From NCBI GenBank assembly GCA_946894095.1, contig OX335641.1, positions 12,294,501 to 12,358,500 of the forward strand: DNA of 64,000 nt. Direction: 5' to 3'. The stretch comes from Incurvaria masculella (Eukaryota; Arthropoda; Insecta; Lepidoptera; Incurvariidae). The first letter of the stretch is position 1. The number at the start of each line of letters is the position of its first letter. The notes under the pieces are model-generated. The model was not told the DNA's origin. It did not search any database and saw only the letters and a list, made by a program, of their open reading frames with translations. The position numbers and the translations under genes are program-made. Shown piece after piece: positions 1 through 10,614 of the stretch.

Positions 1-327
1 CATACATACATATTATGGCGTCGCTTCCCGTGGGCAAATCAGACTGGATCGAAGTTCATATGCTACGAACACACCATAGTACTTCTTTCGCTTCACAAAC
101 ATCTGTTCACACAAATGCTCTTTGTTCCACTGGAATAAAAGAGACACCTTTCTATCATTGAAATCGACCTTGGATGAGATGGTTGCGATGTGAAAAAACC
201 TGACCGTACCTCATACATCTTTGAATCCGGAAAACATGGAATGCATCCACCTACAAGAAATCCGCTTGGCGTTTGCGAGATTAGTCCAAACCGCTACAAT
301 CTCATTCAATATATGAACACACGTGTA

Positions 328-389
328 TTATGCACTTATCGGAAACGAGCTGTGTACATATACGCACCTCGTTTGCGATAAGTGCATAA
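328..389. repeat. Short hairpin with 22-nt arms
   Basis: Arms 328-349 and 368-389 are inverted copies with one mismatch, separated by an 18-nt loop. The left arm begins TTATGCACTTATCGG and the right arm ends GATAAGTGCATAA. Flanking CACGTG-like bases extend the pairing imperfectly. It could be a small foldback element or a transcribed stem-loop; nothing here shows transcription. Confidence 0.55.
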
Positions 390-527
390 CCCGCCACGTG
401 CGAGCGCAGCGCTGCGCTGTAACGCACCGACGACAGCGCAAGTAATACGACCACTCGCAATCTCTCCGCGAATTCTCGTTTTGGAGTGAGCCTACTTCGT
501 CGGCTGTCGCTCTTCATTGGTCTTCGT

Positions 528-605
528 TTTAGGGTTCCGTTGCCAAACGGTAAAACAGAACCCTTATATTTTCGTCCCGTCCGCCTCTCCGTATGTCGCA
601 GCCAT
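528..605. repeat. GGGTTCCGT-family interspersed repeat fragment
   Basis: Contains TTTAGGGTTCCGTTGCC, then CAGAACCCTTATATTTTCGTC and a run of CCGTCC/TCCGTATGTC. This layout resembles repeats elsewhere in the window (16166, 29318, 29830, 51755) that pair GGGTTCCGT with nearby GGAACCC. Only a fragment is present and no termini can be set. Confidence 0.45.
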
Positions 606-1680
606 TCTGCTTAGCAAAGCTTAGCCGCATTGGCACTATTTCGAGGAAATTTGAAAGGATGTTTTTTATGAACGACTACACAACGGTGTTAGTAACAGTG
701 TATTGAAGTAAAAACATTTTAGGGGTTACTTTTATTGAGGGATAAAAAAAACAGTGGACGCACATAAGCGTATGAGATATCGTTAATATCGCATAGTATA
801 TGGGCTCGGTATAAAACCCATTGGCATTATCAACAAAAAAAATAGCTTGATTTAAAAATGTTTATAATCCAATTAAATACAAAAAAACATGTTAAGTGAT
901 TATACAATAAATAATACTAACCTCAAGGTGAAACTAATTAACTTAAAAACAGTTTTTTAAAAACAATGTCAATTTTAGTACAATAATATGGTAAATATTC
1001 AAGATTTGTTCATACTTTATTTAGTTCATATTTTATCGTAAAGTTCAAGACCTTAACGGTAGTAAAATGTGTGAGAAAACTACTCTTCGAGCCAGATACG
1101 TTTTAGTGACTTGTCGTGTGCAGTGGGTACAGGGTTTAAATACAATCATCTTAATGTAGCGTACATTTTTTAGCGAAACACACAAATGGGAACAGATTTT
1201 GACTAAAACTTAAACTGCATTATTTGATTTTAAAAAATCTAGTTGGAAATCAAACTAGTTGATTTTGAGAAAAATAAAGCAACTTTTATTGCACCAGCGA
1301 ATAGAGTCGCTTATCAGGAACAAATTCTGTGAAGTAATGTTAAACGGCAAACTAAAGGAAAGTGTTGATTTTTATTAAAAAACTTATTCATATTTTCAAG
1401 AATTCATTCATACATTACCCGTACATTCACTAATCAAATAGTTCGAAATAAAAATTATATCATAATTTAACATTACTCAAAATCGGCCCACATGGATTTC
1501 TCCGAGTGTTTTTCCGCAATACTTTCGGATTTAGCCAAAATTCAAAAATTCAAAATTAATTTAATCCGTGATTTTCAGTTGATACGAAATACAAACCAGT
1601 TTATCACATCGTCAAAATTGAAGCCATGAAAGGTACATTTGAAAAATTCACCTGCATGCACGATAGTGTAGTAATAGTTT
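606..1680. other. AT-rich stretch without recognised features
   Basis: No open frame of interest, repeat family member or splice-like structure was recognised. Homopolymer A/T runs dominate. It is treated as intronic or intergenic filler. Confidence 0.4.
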
Positions 1681-2049
1681 TTGCATGTCAAATTAGAAGA
1701 CCCTCAAAGTCCGAAGATATCTTTGTGTTTTATGGTCTCTACCACAGATAATCCTCTTCGGAGGTGCATAAAGCGAACCCTATGTCACCTTTCTACCATC
1801 GCACAACGTACTGTACTCATTCCCAAAACAAGAACTATCCAATCCTGTAGATCGTTTATCTACATGGTCGGTTAACTGGAATGCACGCCCCTGTCGTGGG
1901 ATGTCCAACCAACTGCAACCTGGGGTACTTCAAACACGGTGTGATAAAACATATGGCCGGCCACCATGGTTTTCGCAGCCCCTGTGAATGTAAGAAAGCC
2001 TATGGGCATCGTCGAGCATCTCTCAGGTGTGGGTTTGGCGTACGCCATT
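1681..2049 (+). pseudogene. Non-LTR reverse transcriptase C-terminal tail, fragment
   Basis: The conceptual translation changes frame but keeps the order of a retrotransposon RT C-terminus. First come HLSTIAQRTVLI and SCRSFIYMVG (compare LSTIAQRFTVDIVEIRTN and SFIYSAGK at 56998-57200). Then, in another frame, NLGYFKHGVIKHMAGHHGF and RSPCECKKAYGHRR run to a TGA near 2047. The HGFRSP...KAHG tail recurs at 59633-59790, 38880-39075 and (minus strand) 62805-63150, so these are relics of one retroelement family. No catalytic domain remains. The clade cannot be set. Confidence 0.55.
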
Positions 2050-2269
2050 TGTGAAAAGATTACACAAAAAGGTGTCGTGAAACTAAGTGGGCGAAGATAT
2101 TATAACAAAACAATTGCAATGACTATTGACCATAAGATCCTGTGTGCTGGATCATGACGAAATCTGTGTTAATCCTTCCGCGTCGCTCTCACTACAAACC
2201 GAGGTGTGCACCTTTAGCTACTATATGTATAGTGCCCTTGGTGACCGAGTCGCCAACAGCTGATTTTAC

Positions 2270-2560
2270 TACACTCCTCGAGCGCACCCTCCCGCCTCCT
2301 CCACCTCCGCCAGCGCGCCTCCCCTCTGCGCCGCAAGAAAGCGGCTGCATTGCAACGCTGCGTCTGTGTTGGTCGTTGCGGGCTCACCGCTCCGCGCCGC
2401 CACAGCACGTGACGTACGGGTTCGCGGTTTGTTTACGTGTCGATAGTGATCTCGCGCGACGGAGCGCTCGTTCTGTTGCGAGTCACGGTCTGGGTGTGCG
2501 CTGCCACGCCGCGGTGCCGCTCGGGCGGATGGCTCGAGCGATCGCCTTACAAGTTGCTTC
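2270..2560. other. GC-rich island
   Basis: CpG-rich block of roughly 300 bp in AT-rich surroundings, with a CCTCC/CCGCC-rich 5' part and CACGTGACGTACGGG near 2405. No splice-bounded coding segment was recognised. It could be a regulatory element; overlapping open frames on both strands are typical of GC-rich DNA and are not called as genes. Confidence 0.35.
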
Positions 2561-4265
2561 ACTACCACCTCGAGGCTCTATCGGCACAGCTTACCATTCA
2601 TTCCTTTACATAAATTACCAAGCCCGATTTTTTTTCTTTCCTCGAAAGTTATTGTTCACTTATTTGTCTGTCACAAAACACTCTAACTGCTCATCAATTG
2701 AACAATGACATACAACGCTAGGAACAGCATTGATGAATAATAAGTTAAGCATCAATATGATCCATTAACTTTGTAAGATATTTGTTGAACCGAGAAGCCT
2801 GCTTCCGATGAACGTTATTTGATGATTTATTATATAATATATATTGATATTGAAATCTCATTAAATGTAGATGTTGTTGTATAACCTCCTATTAATCGAT
2901 AACGGTAATCTCGCCTCCATAAACTACTCGTGCTTATCATTATCGAGAAAACAAATTAAAGTAATGTGAAAATACCTTTCTTCTCGTTATTTCATTTCCA
3001 AAACTTTTGCGTGTGTCTGGCTGGATCCTCTTTTCTGAGAATGGTGACCTGATCACAACCCTTATTAGACTAGGTATCTGTTATAGTACACAATCTCATG
3101 CCGCACTGCATTCAAAGCTGTCATGATAGTGTTACGAGACTTGGTTGTAAAGGTTACTTACATTTTACTAGTTGTTCGTTTTGATTTCAGCCCGGTCTTG
3201 GAGTATTTCTATGCAAGCAAGCGCCTCTCCATGCTCCCTTTGTTTCTAGATAGTTAGCCACTAGCTGTGTAGCGTAGCGTTAGCACTGTAGCTGGTAGAC
3301 TGTTTAATAACCATGACTCACGCGCTAATGATGCAGCACAAACACTTGATAAAAATTTGATAGGTACTTAAACGACTATTCGGACTTTTTTTCAGCTGTG
3401 CTGTGCTGTGTTCAATGCAACAGAAAGACGAATTGTCTATCGCTGTTTTCCAGCAAATAGGTAGACTCGTTTGTGGACACACGAGCACGGCTTGCGGATC
3501 GGGAGGCTTTTTAAATTATAATACAGGCCACCTGCGCCCAACCGCTGCCGGCCGCCGCGCGCCGTTCAGAACACTAATCAAACCGTGACTTTAGGTTGAG
3601 CTGAGAGTGCGCTCCTTTATTTGTATCTACGTTCCTGGAATGCTTCAAAGTATGGGTTACTAGGACTTGCCTCTAAGGACATATACAATACATATAAGGA
3701 CCGCAGTACATGAAACAGATGAACGAGACAAGAATGAAATATACAATAATTACAATGTATTTTTTTTGCATGTCTTCGCACACCGATTTTAATCATCTCA
3801 TGTTCTCAATCGTAGGCAAATGCCACTGTATAATTAACTGAACAGAACCCCCAAACGAAATAAAGAAAAGCAACAAGTTTGTGTGATATTATTTCATTGA
3901 GGCAGTAAAAGGAAAGACAGACTGGGGGTCCACACACTTGGGAAATTATAAAACGTTAAGACTATAGACAAGGTAGACTACATACCATATTTTATAAACT
4001 GTAGACGTAGACTCAATGATGTGTAAAAGAGTGGTAATATTTTATTGGCTCTGGGGCTGTTATAATGTTATATAAAATTGTATTGCATATAAGCTGTTGA
4101 TTACACAAATTAAATGATAAATAAACTAAAGCATTTAAAATAAAATCCTTATTAAAAACTTTAGTTACATAAAAATATGCATATCTAACATTATTCAATG
4201 TAGGAATCAGAATAGAAACCAGGAAATAGCGGCAACGTACACCAACGCACACAATTTGTAGTAAG
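2561..4265. other. Unassigned AT-rich stretch
   Basis: No coding segment, transposon end or conserved repeat was recognised. A small GC-rich patch lies at about 3530-3570. The stretch ends at the TA target duplication of the mariner element. Confidence 0.35.
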
Positions 4266-4546
4266 TACGAGGAGCGTTCAATAATTTATCTACTTAGACA
4301 AGAAAAAACATTAGAGCAAAACATATTTTTATATAATAAATATTATTTATTAAAAATTTTCAATGTAATATCCAATAAGCTCAATACATTCTGTATAAGT
4401 TAAGAAAGAGAAATATTTTGGTTGCTCGTCAAACCATGTGGCCACAGCTTTGTTGACCTCTTCATCACTAGTAAATAATCCAACTGGGCTAGGTCAGAGC
4501 TTTAGGGTGGACGTTTTAGCTGTTGGATCCCGCAGCCTCGAATGGC

Positions 4547-4584
4547 GGCCTGTGCTTTTGCACACATGTGCAAAAGCACAGGCC
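4547..4584. repeat. 38-bp near-perfect palindrome in mariner pseudogene
   Basis: GGCCTGTGCTTTTGCACA is followed by a 2-nt centre (CA) and its exact complement, giving 18-bp arms with essentially no loop. It sits where the mariner transposase should encode its second catalytic Asp block. It looks like a local inverted duplication and would extrude as a tight hairpin. Confidence 0.8.
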
Positions 4585-5186
4585 GGTGAGCGTTGTCGTA
4601 AAGAAGCAGAACGTTTGATGTGGGCGTCTTTTCTGCTTGATAGAATCATGCAATGCCTTTATGTTAGGTATGCGCAGGTCTCTCCCTTAATGGTAGTCTT
4701 ATGTGGCATAAACTACAACAGTAAAAGTACATACTTCCTCATGCCAAAATACAGTGGCCATGACTTTGCCTGCACATTTTTCGATTATAAACTTTTTAGG
4801 GATGGGTGACTATTTGTGCTTCCACTGCATGGATTCCATTTTAGACTCCGGATCTCTATGGTAAACCCCCGTTTCATCATCTGTCACCGACCGTTGAAAA
4901 AAAACTTGCTGGGTCCTTACCAATCAGGTCCAAGTTCTCTTGGAAACATTTGTGTCGGACGTCCTTTCGAAATGGTGTCTGAAACCGCGGGACCCATCTT
5001 GCGCTGACTTTAGACATATGCTAATGTTCATGAATAATATTCCAAACTGTGCCTGCCGAGATGTTCATTTCTTTAGCTATCCTGGAAATAGTCATTGGCC
5101 TATCTGTCAAAATGAATTCTTCTACTTTTTTACACATATCTGGACTCGTTGCCGTCACGGGCCGCCCCGTGGGTTGCGGCCGTCCC

Positions 5187-5710
5187 AGGGTTGCCATCTC
5201 TAATGGCAACCAGGACAAGACGTGAAAATACGCGTGAAAACCCCGGATTTTAGAGCCCAGAACCCGGACATGTGAACAGGTTTTAGAAAGTGTAATAATA
5301 AAACAGTTGAAAATATCATTAATCACCTTTTTATTAATTTTCAGACCTTCAAATTAAATTTAATGATCGTTTATCATCATTTGAATGTACTTACTGAATA
5401 AAACAGAATATTATTACAGTATGTTACAAATTGTTTTACAAATCAGTTAGACACTGATAGTAAAGACTTTAAATTTGTAAACCCGGACTACAAATAAACG
5501 GACTCTTAATATATTTTCTAATATTAAGGTTAGCTGTTAGAGATTGCCTTTGGCAATAAGCTCGCCTTTGCATACTATGTAATAGTTGTAAGCAATAAAT
5601 AATATTTTCATTTCATTTTCATTTTTTCAAATGAAGCCCCGCCCGGACGCTCCCCGGATGCCCTCTAAACTAGGACAAATCCGGGTAAACTTGGACGGAT
5701 GGCAACCCTA
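5187..5710. mobile_element. hAT-type MITE, copy 1 (inside mariner transposase)
   Basis: Terminal inverted repeats: AGGGTTGCCATC on the left and GATGGCAACCCTA on the right. It is homologous to 58368-58769 along its length (shared ACCCCGGATTTTAGAGCC, ACCCGGACATGT, CTCTAAACTAGGACAAAT). The right flank CCCGTGAG (5711-5718) pairs 7 of 8 with CCCGTGGG (5166-5173), compatible with an 8-bp target duplication. Thirteen extra bases lie between the left copy and the inverted repeat. It interrupts the mariner frame between GKESIEDDP and GRPVTATSPD. A 137-bp retroposon tail is inserted at 5496-5632. Confidence 0.72.
5496..5632 (+). mobile_element. Retroposon 3' tail nested in the MITE
   Basis: Present here but absent from the sister MITE at 58368. 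It is bounded by CAAAT at 5491-5495 and 5628-5632, so about 137 bp were gained at this point. The content (GAGATTGCCTTTGGCAATAA, GCTCGCCTTTGCATACTA, then AAGCAATAAATAA and a TTTCATTTTCATT tail) resembles the 3' UTR of insect non-LTR elements. The 5' truncation and short duplication fit target-primed insertion. Confidence 0.55.
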
Positions 5711-6052
5711 CCCGTGAGGGTCATCTTCTATGGACTCTTTTCCCCATGTAAACTGCTCGCTCCTAAATTTGACTTTATATTCAGAGGGCGCCGACTTCTT
5801 TTATATATTTGCCAAGCATTCTAATATTTCTTTAGACTCTTTAGTGAGGAACTCAATAACTGATCGGTGCTCTAAATCGAGCAATTTTTTGTCGACTCCA
5901 GACATCAATGCACTTGCTATGCTGTCACTTGAAAAGTATTAATCGCACTGAATTCAAATTTCTACGTCACATGAAGAAACATAGCTATACACATGAACGT
6001 GTCTCAAATTGTTCAGCGGTGCTCTTTATCTAATAATCTAATCTAATCTAAT

Positions 6053-7197
6053 AAATAATATAAAGGGGAAAGTTTGTAATAATGGATGGATGGATGGATG
6101 GATGGATGGATGGATGGATGGATGTTTGTTACTCTTTCACGTAAAAACTACTGAATGGATTCTAATGAAACTTTACAATAATATAGCTTATACATCAGAA
6201 TAACACATAGGCTACAATTTATGTGCCCATGGGCTTTAGAACTTTCACGGGGCTGCGAAAACGATGCCGGTAGCGATACTTCACACCGGGGGGAGAGGAG
6301 CCGGGGGCGGTGGCGGGGAGCGGCGGCGGGGGGAGGGGGGGGCAGACGTCGTGACTGTTTGGTGTCCGTTTGGCGAATTTTCAAGGCACTAGCGATTTGT
6401 AAAACTTAGTACATGTACATTTAACTACCCGGGAATTAGGATTGGCTAAATAGAATTCAGTTCCGCTTACGCTAAGATGGGGCTGTCATACAAACTGCAA
6501 TGCTATGCACGGCTCGGCTTTGCGGCGGCAGCGCTTACTTTTACTGAAGTACGGCTTGGTATTTCCTGCAACTTTAGGACTACTTGGCATCACGCTAAAT
6601 CGCCGGAGGAGCGACCAACAGAATAAAATCCTTGAGAACCAATTACTCGATTTAGATGTGCATTGTATCTACGTCTAGCCTGATTCTACTAAAAACTTAT
6701 AGATTACATAATATAACGCTTCATTACCAGAAGGGTAAGTAGTGAGTCTTAAAGTCTTATAACATGCGAACCACTTACCTGATTTATATGCGTATTTTAT
6801 CAATGTATAGAATCTCTGGGAGCAGTCAGGTTCGAGATGGGTTACTGTTTTCGATATTGAGGCTGGCTGTGGGTTGGAGTCCACGCAAAACTTACCTACG
6901 TTACACGTTACTTACTAGGTAAGCAATGTAGCAGTGAAAGTGCAGAAAGGTTCTCGCGGCAAATGTTTTTTTTTTTAAATAGCCACCAAACGTCAACGAA
7001 GCTCTAAATGGGAATTATTGGATGTTTCTCATTAAATCATGCTATTTCGGCTCGAACGATCTTGATTAAATTTGGTACATGGATACATTGTCCTGGACCA
7101 GTTTGACCCTATTTTGGACCAGTCATGTGGGCTACTTTTTATCCATGAGATAATTTAGCCGACACTAACCCGAGCGGAGCCGGGTACCGCAGCTAGT
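6053..7197 (+). mobile_element. Non-autonomous Helitron, tandem unit 1
   Basis: Begins near TAATATAAAGGGGAAAGTTT, followed by a (GGAT)n tract and TGTTTGTTACTCTTTCACG, the usual 5' layout of lepidopteran non-autonomous Helitrons. It ends with a hairpin (ACCCG, 8-nt loop, CGGGT) about 7 nt before CAGCTAGT. No Rep/helicase is encoded. Internal cargo: a retroelement tail in reverse (about 6231-6285), a G-run block (6289-6340) and a segment resembling the 5S-headed SINE (about 6800-6892). Units 1-4 are nearly identical and head-to-tail. Confidence 0.75.
6083..6124 (+). repeat. (GGAT)n microsatellite, Helitron unit 1
   Basis: About ten tandem GGAT units. Equivalent tracts of varying length lie at about 7227-7268, 8363-8408 and 9522-9560 in units 2-4. 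The tract follows the first ~30 nt of each Helitron. Confidence 0.85.
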
Positions 7198-8333
7198 AAA
7201 TAATATAAAGGGGAAAGTTTGTAATAATGGATGGATGGATGGATGGATGGATGGATGGATGGATGGATGTTTGTTACTCTTTCACGTAAAAACTACTGAA
7301 TGGATTCTAATGAAACCTTACAATAATATAGCTTATACATCAGAATAACACATAGGCTACAATTTATGTGCCCATGGGCTTTAGAACTTTCACGGGGCTG
7401 CGAAAACGATGCCGGTAGCGATACTTCACACTAGGGGGAGAGGAGCCGGGGGCGGTGGCGGGGAGCGGCGGCGGGGGGAGGGCAGACGTCGTGACTGTTT
7501 GGTGTCCGTTTGGCGAATTTTCAAGGCACTAGCGATTTGTAAAACTTAGTACATGTACATTTAACTGCCCGGGAATTAGGATTGGCTAAATAGAATTCAG
7601 TTCCACTTACGCTAAGATGGGGCTGTCATACAAACTGCAATGCTATGCACGGCTCGGCTTTGCGGCGGCAGCGCTTACTTTTACTGAAGTACGGCTTGGT
7701 ATTTCCTGCAACTTTAGGACTACTTGGCATCACGCTAAATCGCCGGAGGAGCGACCAACAGAATAAAATCCTTGAGAACCAATTACTCGATTTAGATGTG
7801 CATTGTATCTACGTCTAGCCTGATTCTACTAAAAACTTATAGATTACATAATATAACGCTTCATTACCAGAAGGGTAAGTAGTGAGTCTTAAAGTCTTAT
7901 AACATGCGAACCACTTACCTGATTTATATGCGTATTTTATCAATGTATAGCATCTCTGGGAGCAGTCAGGTTCGAGATGGGTTACTGTTTTCGATGTTGA
8001 GGCTGGCTGTGGGTTGGAGTCCACGCAAAACTTACCTACGTTACACGTTACTTACTAGGTAAGCAATGTAGCAGTGAAAGTGCAGGAAGGTTCTCGCGGC
8101 AAATGTTTTTTTTTAAATAGCCACCAAACGTCAACGAAGCTCTAAATGGGAATTATTGGATGTTTTATTAAATCATGCTATTTCGGCTCGAACGATCTTG
8201 ATTAAATTTGGTACATGGATACATTGTCCTGGACCAGTTTGACCCTATTTTGGACCAGTCATGTGGGCTACTTTTTATCCATGAGATAATTTAGCCGACA
8301 CTAACCCGAGCGGAGCCGGGTACCGCAGCTACT
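7198..8333 (+). mobile_element. Non-autonomous Helitron, tandem unit 2
   Basis: Starts directly after the CTAGT of unit 1 with AAATAATATAAAGGGG. It differs from unit 1 by a shorter G-run block, scattered substitutions, loss of TCTC in GATGTTTCTCATTAAAT and a mutated 3' end (CTACT rather than CTAGT). No open frame worth calling: the 69-residue minus frame seen in every unit simply follows from their identity. Confidence 0.75.
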
Positions 8334-9488
8334 AAATAATATAAAGGGGAAAGTTTGTAATAATGGATGGATGGATGGATGGATGGATGGATGGATGGAT
8401 GGATGGATGTTTGTTACTCTTTCACGTAAAAACTACTGAATGGATTCTAATGAAACTTTACAATAATATAGCTTATACATCAGAATAACACATAGGCTAC
8501 AATTTATGTGCCCATGGGCTTTAGAACTTTCACGGGGCTGCGAAAACGATGCCGGTAGCGATACTTCACACTAGGGGGAGAGGAGCCGGGGGCGGTGGCG
8601 GGGAGCGGCGGCGGGGAGCGGCGGCGGGGGGAGGGCAGACGTCGTGACTGTTTGGTGTCCGTTTGGCGAATTTTCAAGGCACTAGCGATTTGTAAAACTT
8701 AGTACATGTACATTTAACTACCCGGGAATTAGGATTGGCTAAATAGAATTCAGTTCCGCTTACGCTAAGATGGGGCTGTCATACAAACTGCAATGCTATG
8801 CACGGCTCGGCTTTGCGGCGGCAGCGCTTACTTTTCCTGAAGTACGGCTTGGTATTTCCTGCAACTTTAGGACTACTTGGCATCACGCTAAATCGCCGGA
8901 GGAGCGACCAACAGAATAAAATCCTTGAGAACCAATTACTCGATTTAGATGTGCATTATATCTACGTCTAGCCTGATTCTACTAAAAACTTATAGATTAC
9001 ATAATATAACGCTTCATTACCAGAAGGGTAAGTAGTGAGTCTTAAAGTCTTATAACATGCGAACCACTTACCTGATTTATATGCGTATTTTATCAATGTA
9101 TAGCATCTCTGGGAGCAGTCAGGTTCGAGATGGGTTACTGTTTTCGATGTTGAGGCTGGCTGTGGGTTGGAGTCCACGCAAAACTTACCTACGTTACACG
9201 TTACTTACTAGGTAAGCAATGTAGCAGTGAAAGTGCAGAAAGGTTCTCGCGGCAAATGTTTTTTTTTTAAATAGCCACCAAACGTCAACGAAGCTCTAAA
9301 TGGGAATTATTGGATGTTTCTCATTAAATCATGCTATTTCGGCTCGAACGATCTTGATTAAATTTGGTACATGGATACATTGTCCTGGACCAGTTTGACC
9401 CTATTTTGGACCAGTCATGTGGGCTACTTTTTATCCATGAGATAATTTAGCCGATACTAACCCGAGCGGAGCCGGGTACCGCAGCTAG
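8334..9488 (+). mobile_element. Non-autonomous Helitron, tandem unit 3
   Basis: Same structure as units 1 and 2, with a duplicated GGGGAGCGGCGGC block around 8598-8625. It ends CAGCTAGT at 9488. The (GGAT)n tract has a different repeat number from its neighbours, so the units have diverged at microsatellite and G-rich positions. Confidence 0.75.
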
Positions 9489-10614
9489 TAATAAATAATA
9501 TAAAGGGGAAAGTTTGTAATAATGGATGGATGGATGGATGGATGGATGGATGGATGGATGTTTGTTACTCTTTCACGTAAAAACTACTGAATGGATTCTA
9601 ATGAAACTTTACAATAAAATAGCTTATACATCAGAATAACACATAGGCTACAATTTATGTGCCCATGGGCTTTAGAACTTTCACGGGGCTGCGAAAACGA
9701 TGCCGGTAGCGATACTTCACACTAGGGGGAGAGGAGCCGGGGGCGGTGGCGGGGAGCGGCGGCGGGGGGAGGGCAGACGTCGTGACAGTTTGGTGTCCGT
9801 TTGGCGAATTTTCAAGGCACTAGCGATTTGTAAAACTTAGTAAGACATGTACATTTAACTACCCGGGAATTAGGATTGGCTAAATAGAATTCAGTTCCGC
9901 TTACGCTAAGATGGGGCTGTCATACAAACTGCAATGCTTTGCGGCGGCAGCGCTTACTTTTACTGAAGTACGGCTTGGTATTTCCTGCAACTTTAGGACT
10001 ACTTGGCATCACGCTAAATCGCCGGAGGAGCGACCAACAGAATAAAATCCTTGAGAACCAATTACTCGATTTAGATGTGCATTGTATCTACGTCTAGCGT
10101 GATTCTACTAAAAACTTATAGATTACATAATATAAAGCTTCATTACCAGAAGGGTAAGTAGTGAGTCTTAAAGTCTTATAACATGCGAACCACTTACCTG
10201 ATTTATATGCGTATTTTATCAATGTATAGCATCTCTGGGAGCAGTCAGGTTCGAGATGGGTTACTGTTTTCGATGTTGAGGCTGGCTGTGGGTTGGAGTC
10301 CACGCAAAACTTACCTACATTACACGTTACTTACTAGGTAAGCAATGTAGCAGTGAAAGTGCAGAAAGGTTCTCGCGGCAAATGTTTTTTTTTAAATAGC
10401 TACCAAACGTCAACGAAGCTCTAAATGGGAATTATTGGATGTTTCTCATTAAATCATGCTATTTCGGCTCGAACGATCTTGATTAAATTTGGTACATGGA
10501 TACATTGTCCTGGACCAGTTTGACCTTATTTTGGACCAGTCATGTGGGCTACTTTTTATCCATGAGATAATTTAGCCGACACTAACCCGAGCGGAGCCGG
10601 GTACCGCAGCTAGT
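9489..10614 (+). mobile_element. Non-autonomous Helitron, tandem unit 4
   Basis: Last copy in the array. Private differences include an inserted AGAC near 9842 and loss of about 16 bp (ATGCACGGCTCGG region) near 9935. It ends CAGCTAGT at 10614, a few bases before the mariner right inverted repeat (10617-10642). The mariner was thus entered just inside its terminal repeat, or lost sequence there. Confidence 0.75.

Larger units (their letters stand above)
4350..5905 (-). pseudogene. Mariner transposase, degenerate
   Basis: Read on the minus strand from an ATG at 5905-5903, the N-terminus has LDLEHRSVIEFLTKESKEI and, after a stop, SAPSEYKVKFRSEQF and GKESIEDDP. This is the usual mariner helix-turn-helix region. 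A MITE (5187-5710) splits the gene here. It resumes with GRPVTATSPDMCKKVEEF and RIAKEMNISAGTVWNIIHEH, then VSARWVPRF, YHRDPESK, GKVMATVFWHEE and finally LFTSDEEVNKAVATWFDEQP, CIELIGYYIENF and a stop near 4350. Multiple stops and frame changes make it non-functional. The conserved HDNA-type catalytic block is replaced by a 38-bp palindrome (4547-4584). Family assignment rests on motif order and on the flanking inverted repeats. Confidence 0.85.

Noticed and set aside
2142..2708. 188-residue + frame through the 2270-2560 island
   Set aside because: Composition-driven, with a competing open frame on the other strand and no family resemblance.
6675..10303. A 69-residue minus-strand open frame present in all four Helitron units (MDSNPQPAS..., at 6675, 7815, 8968 and 10094)
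   Set aside because: Its conservation follows from the near-identity of the units. It begins in the SINE-like segment and shows no domain, and the surrounding sequence varies as non-coding DNA.
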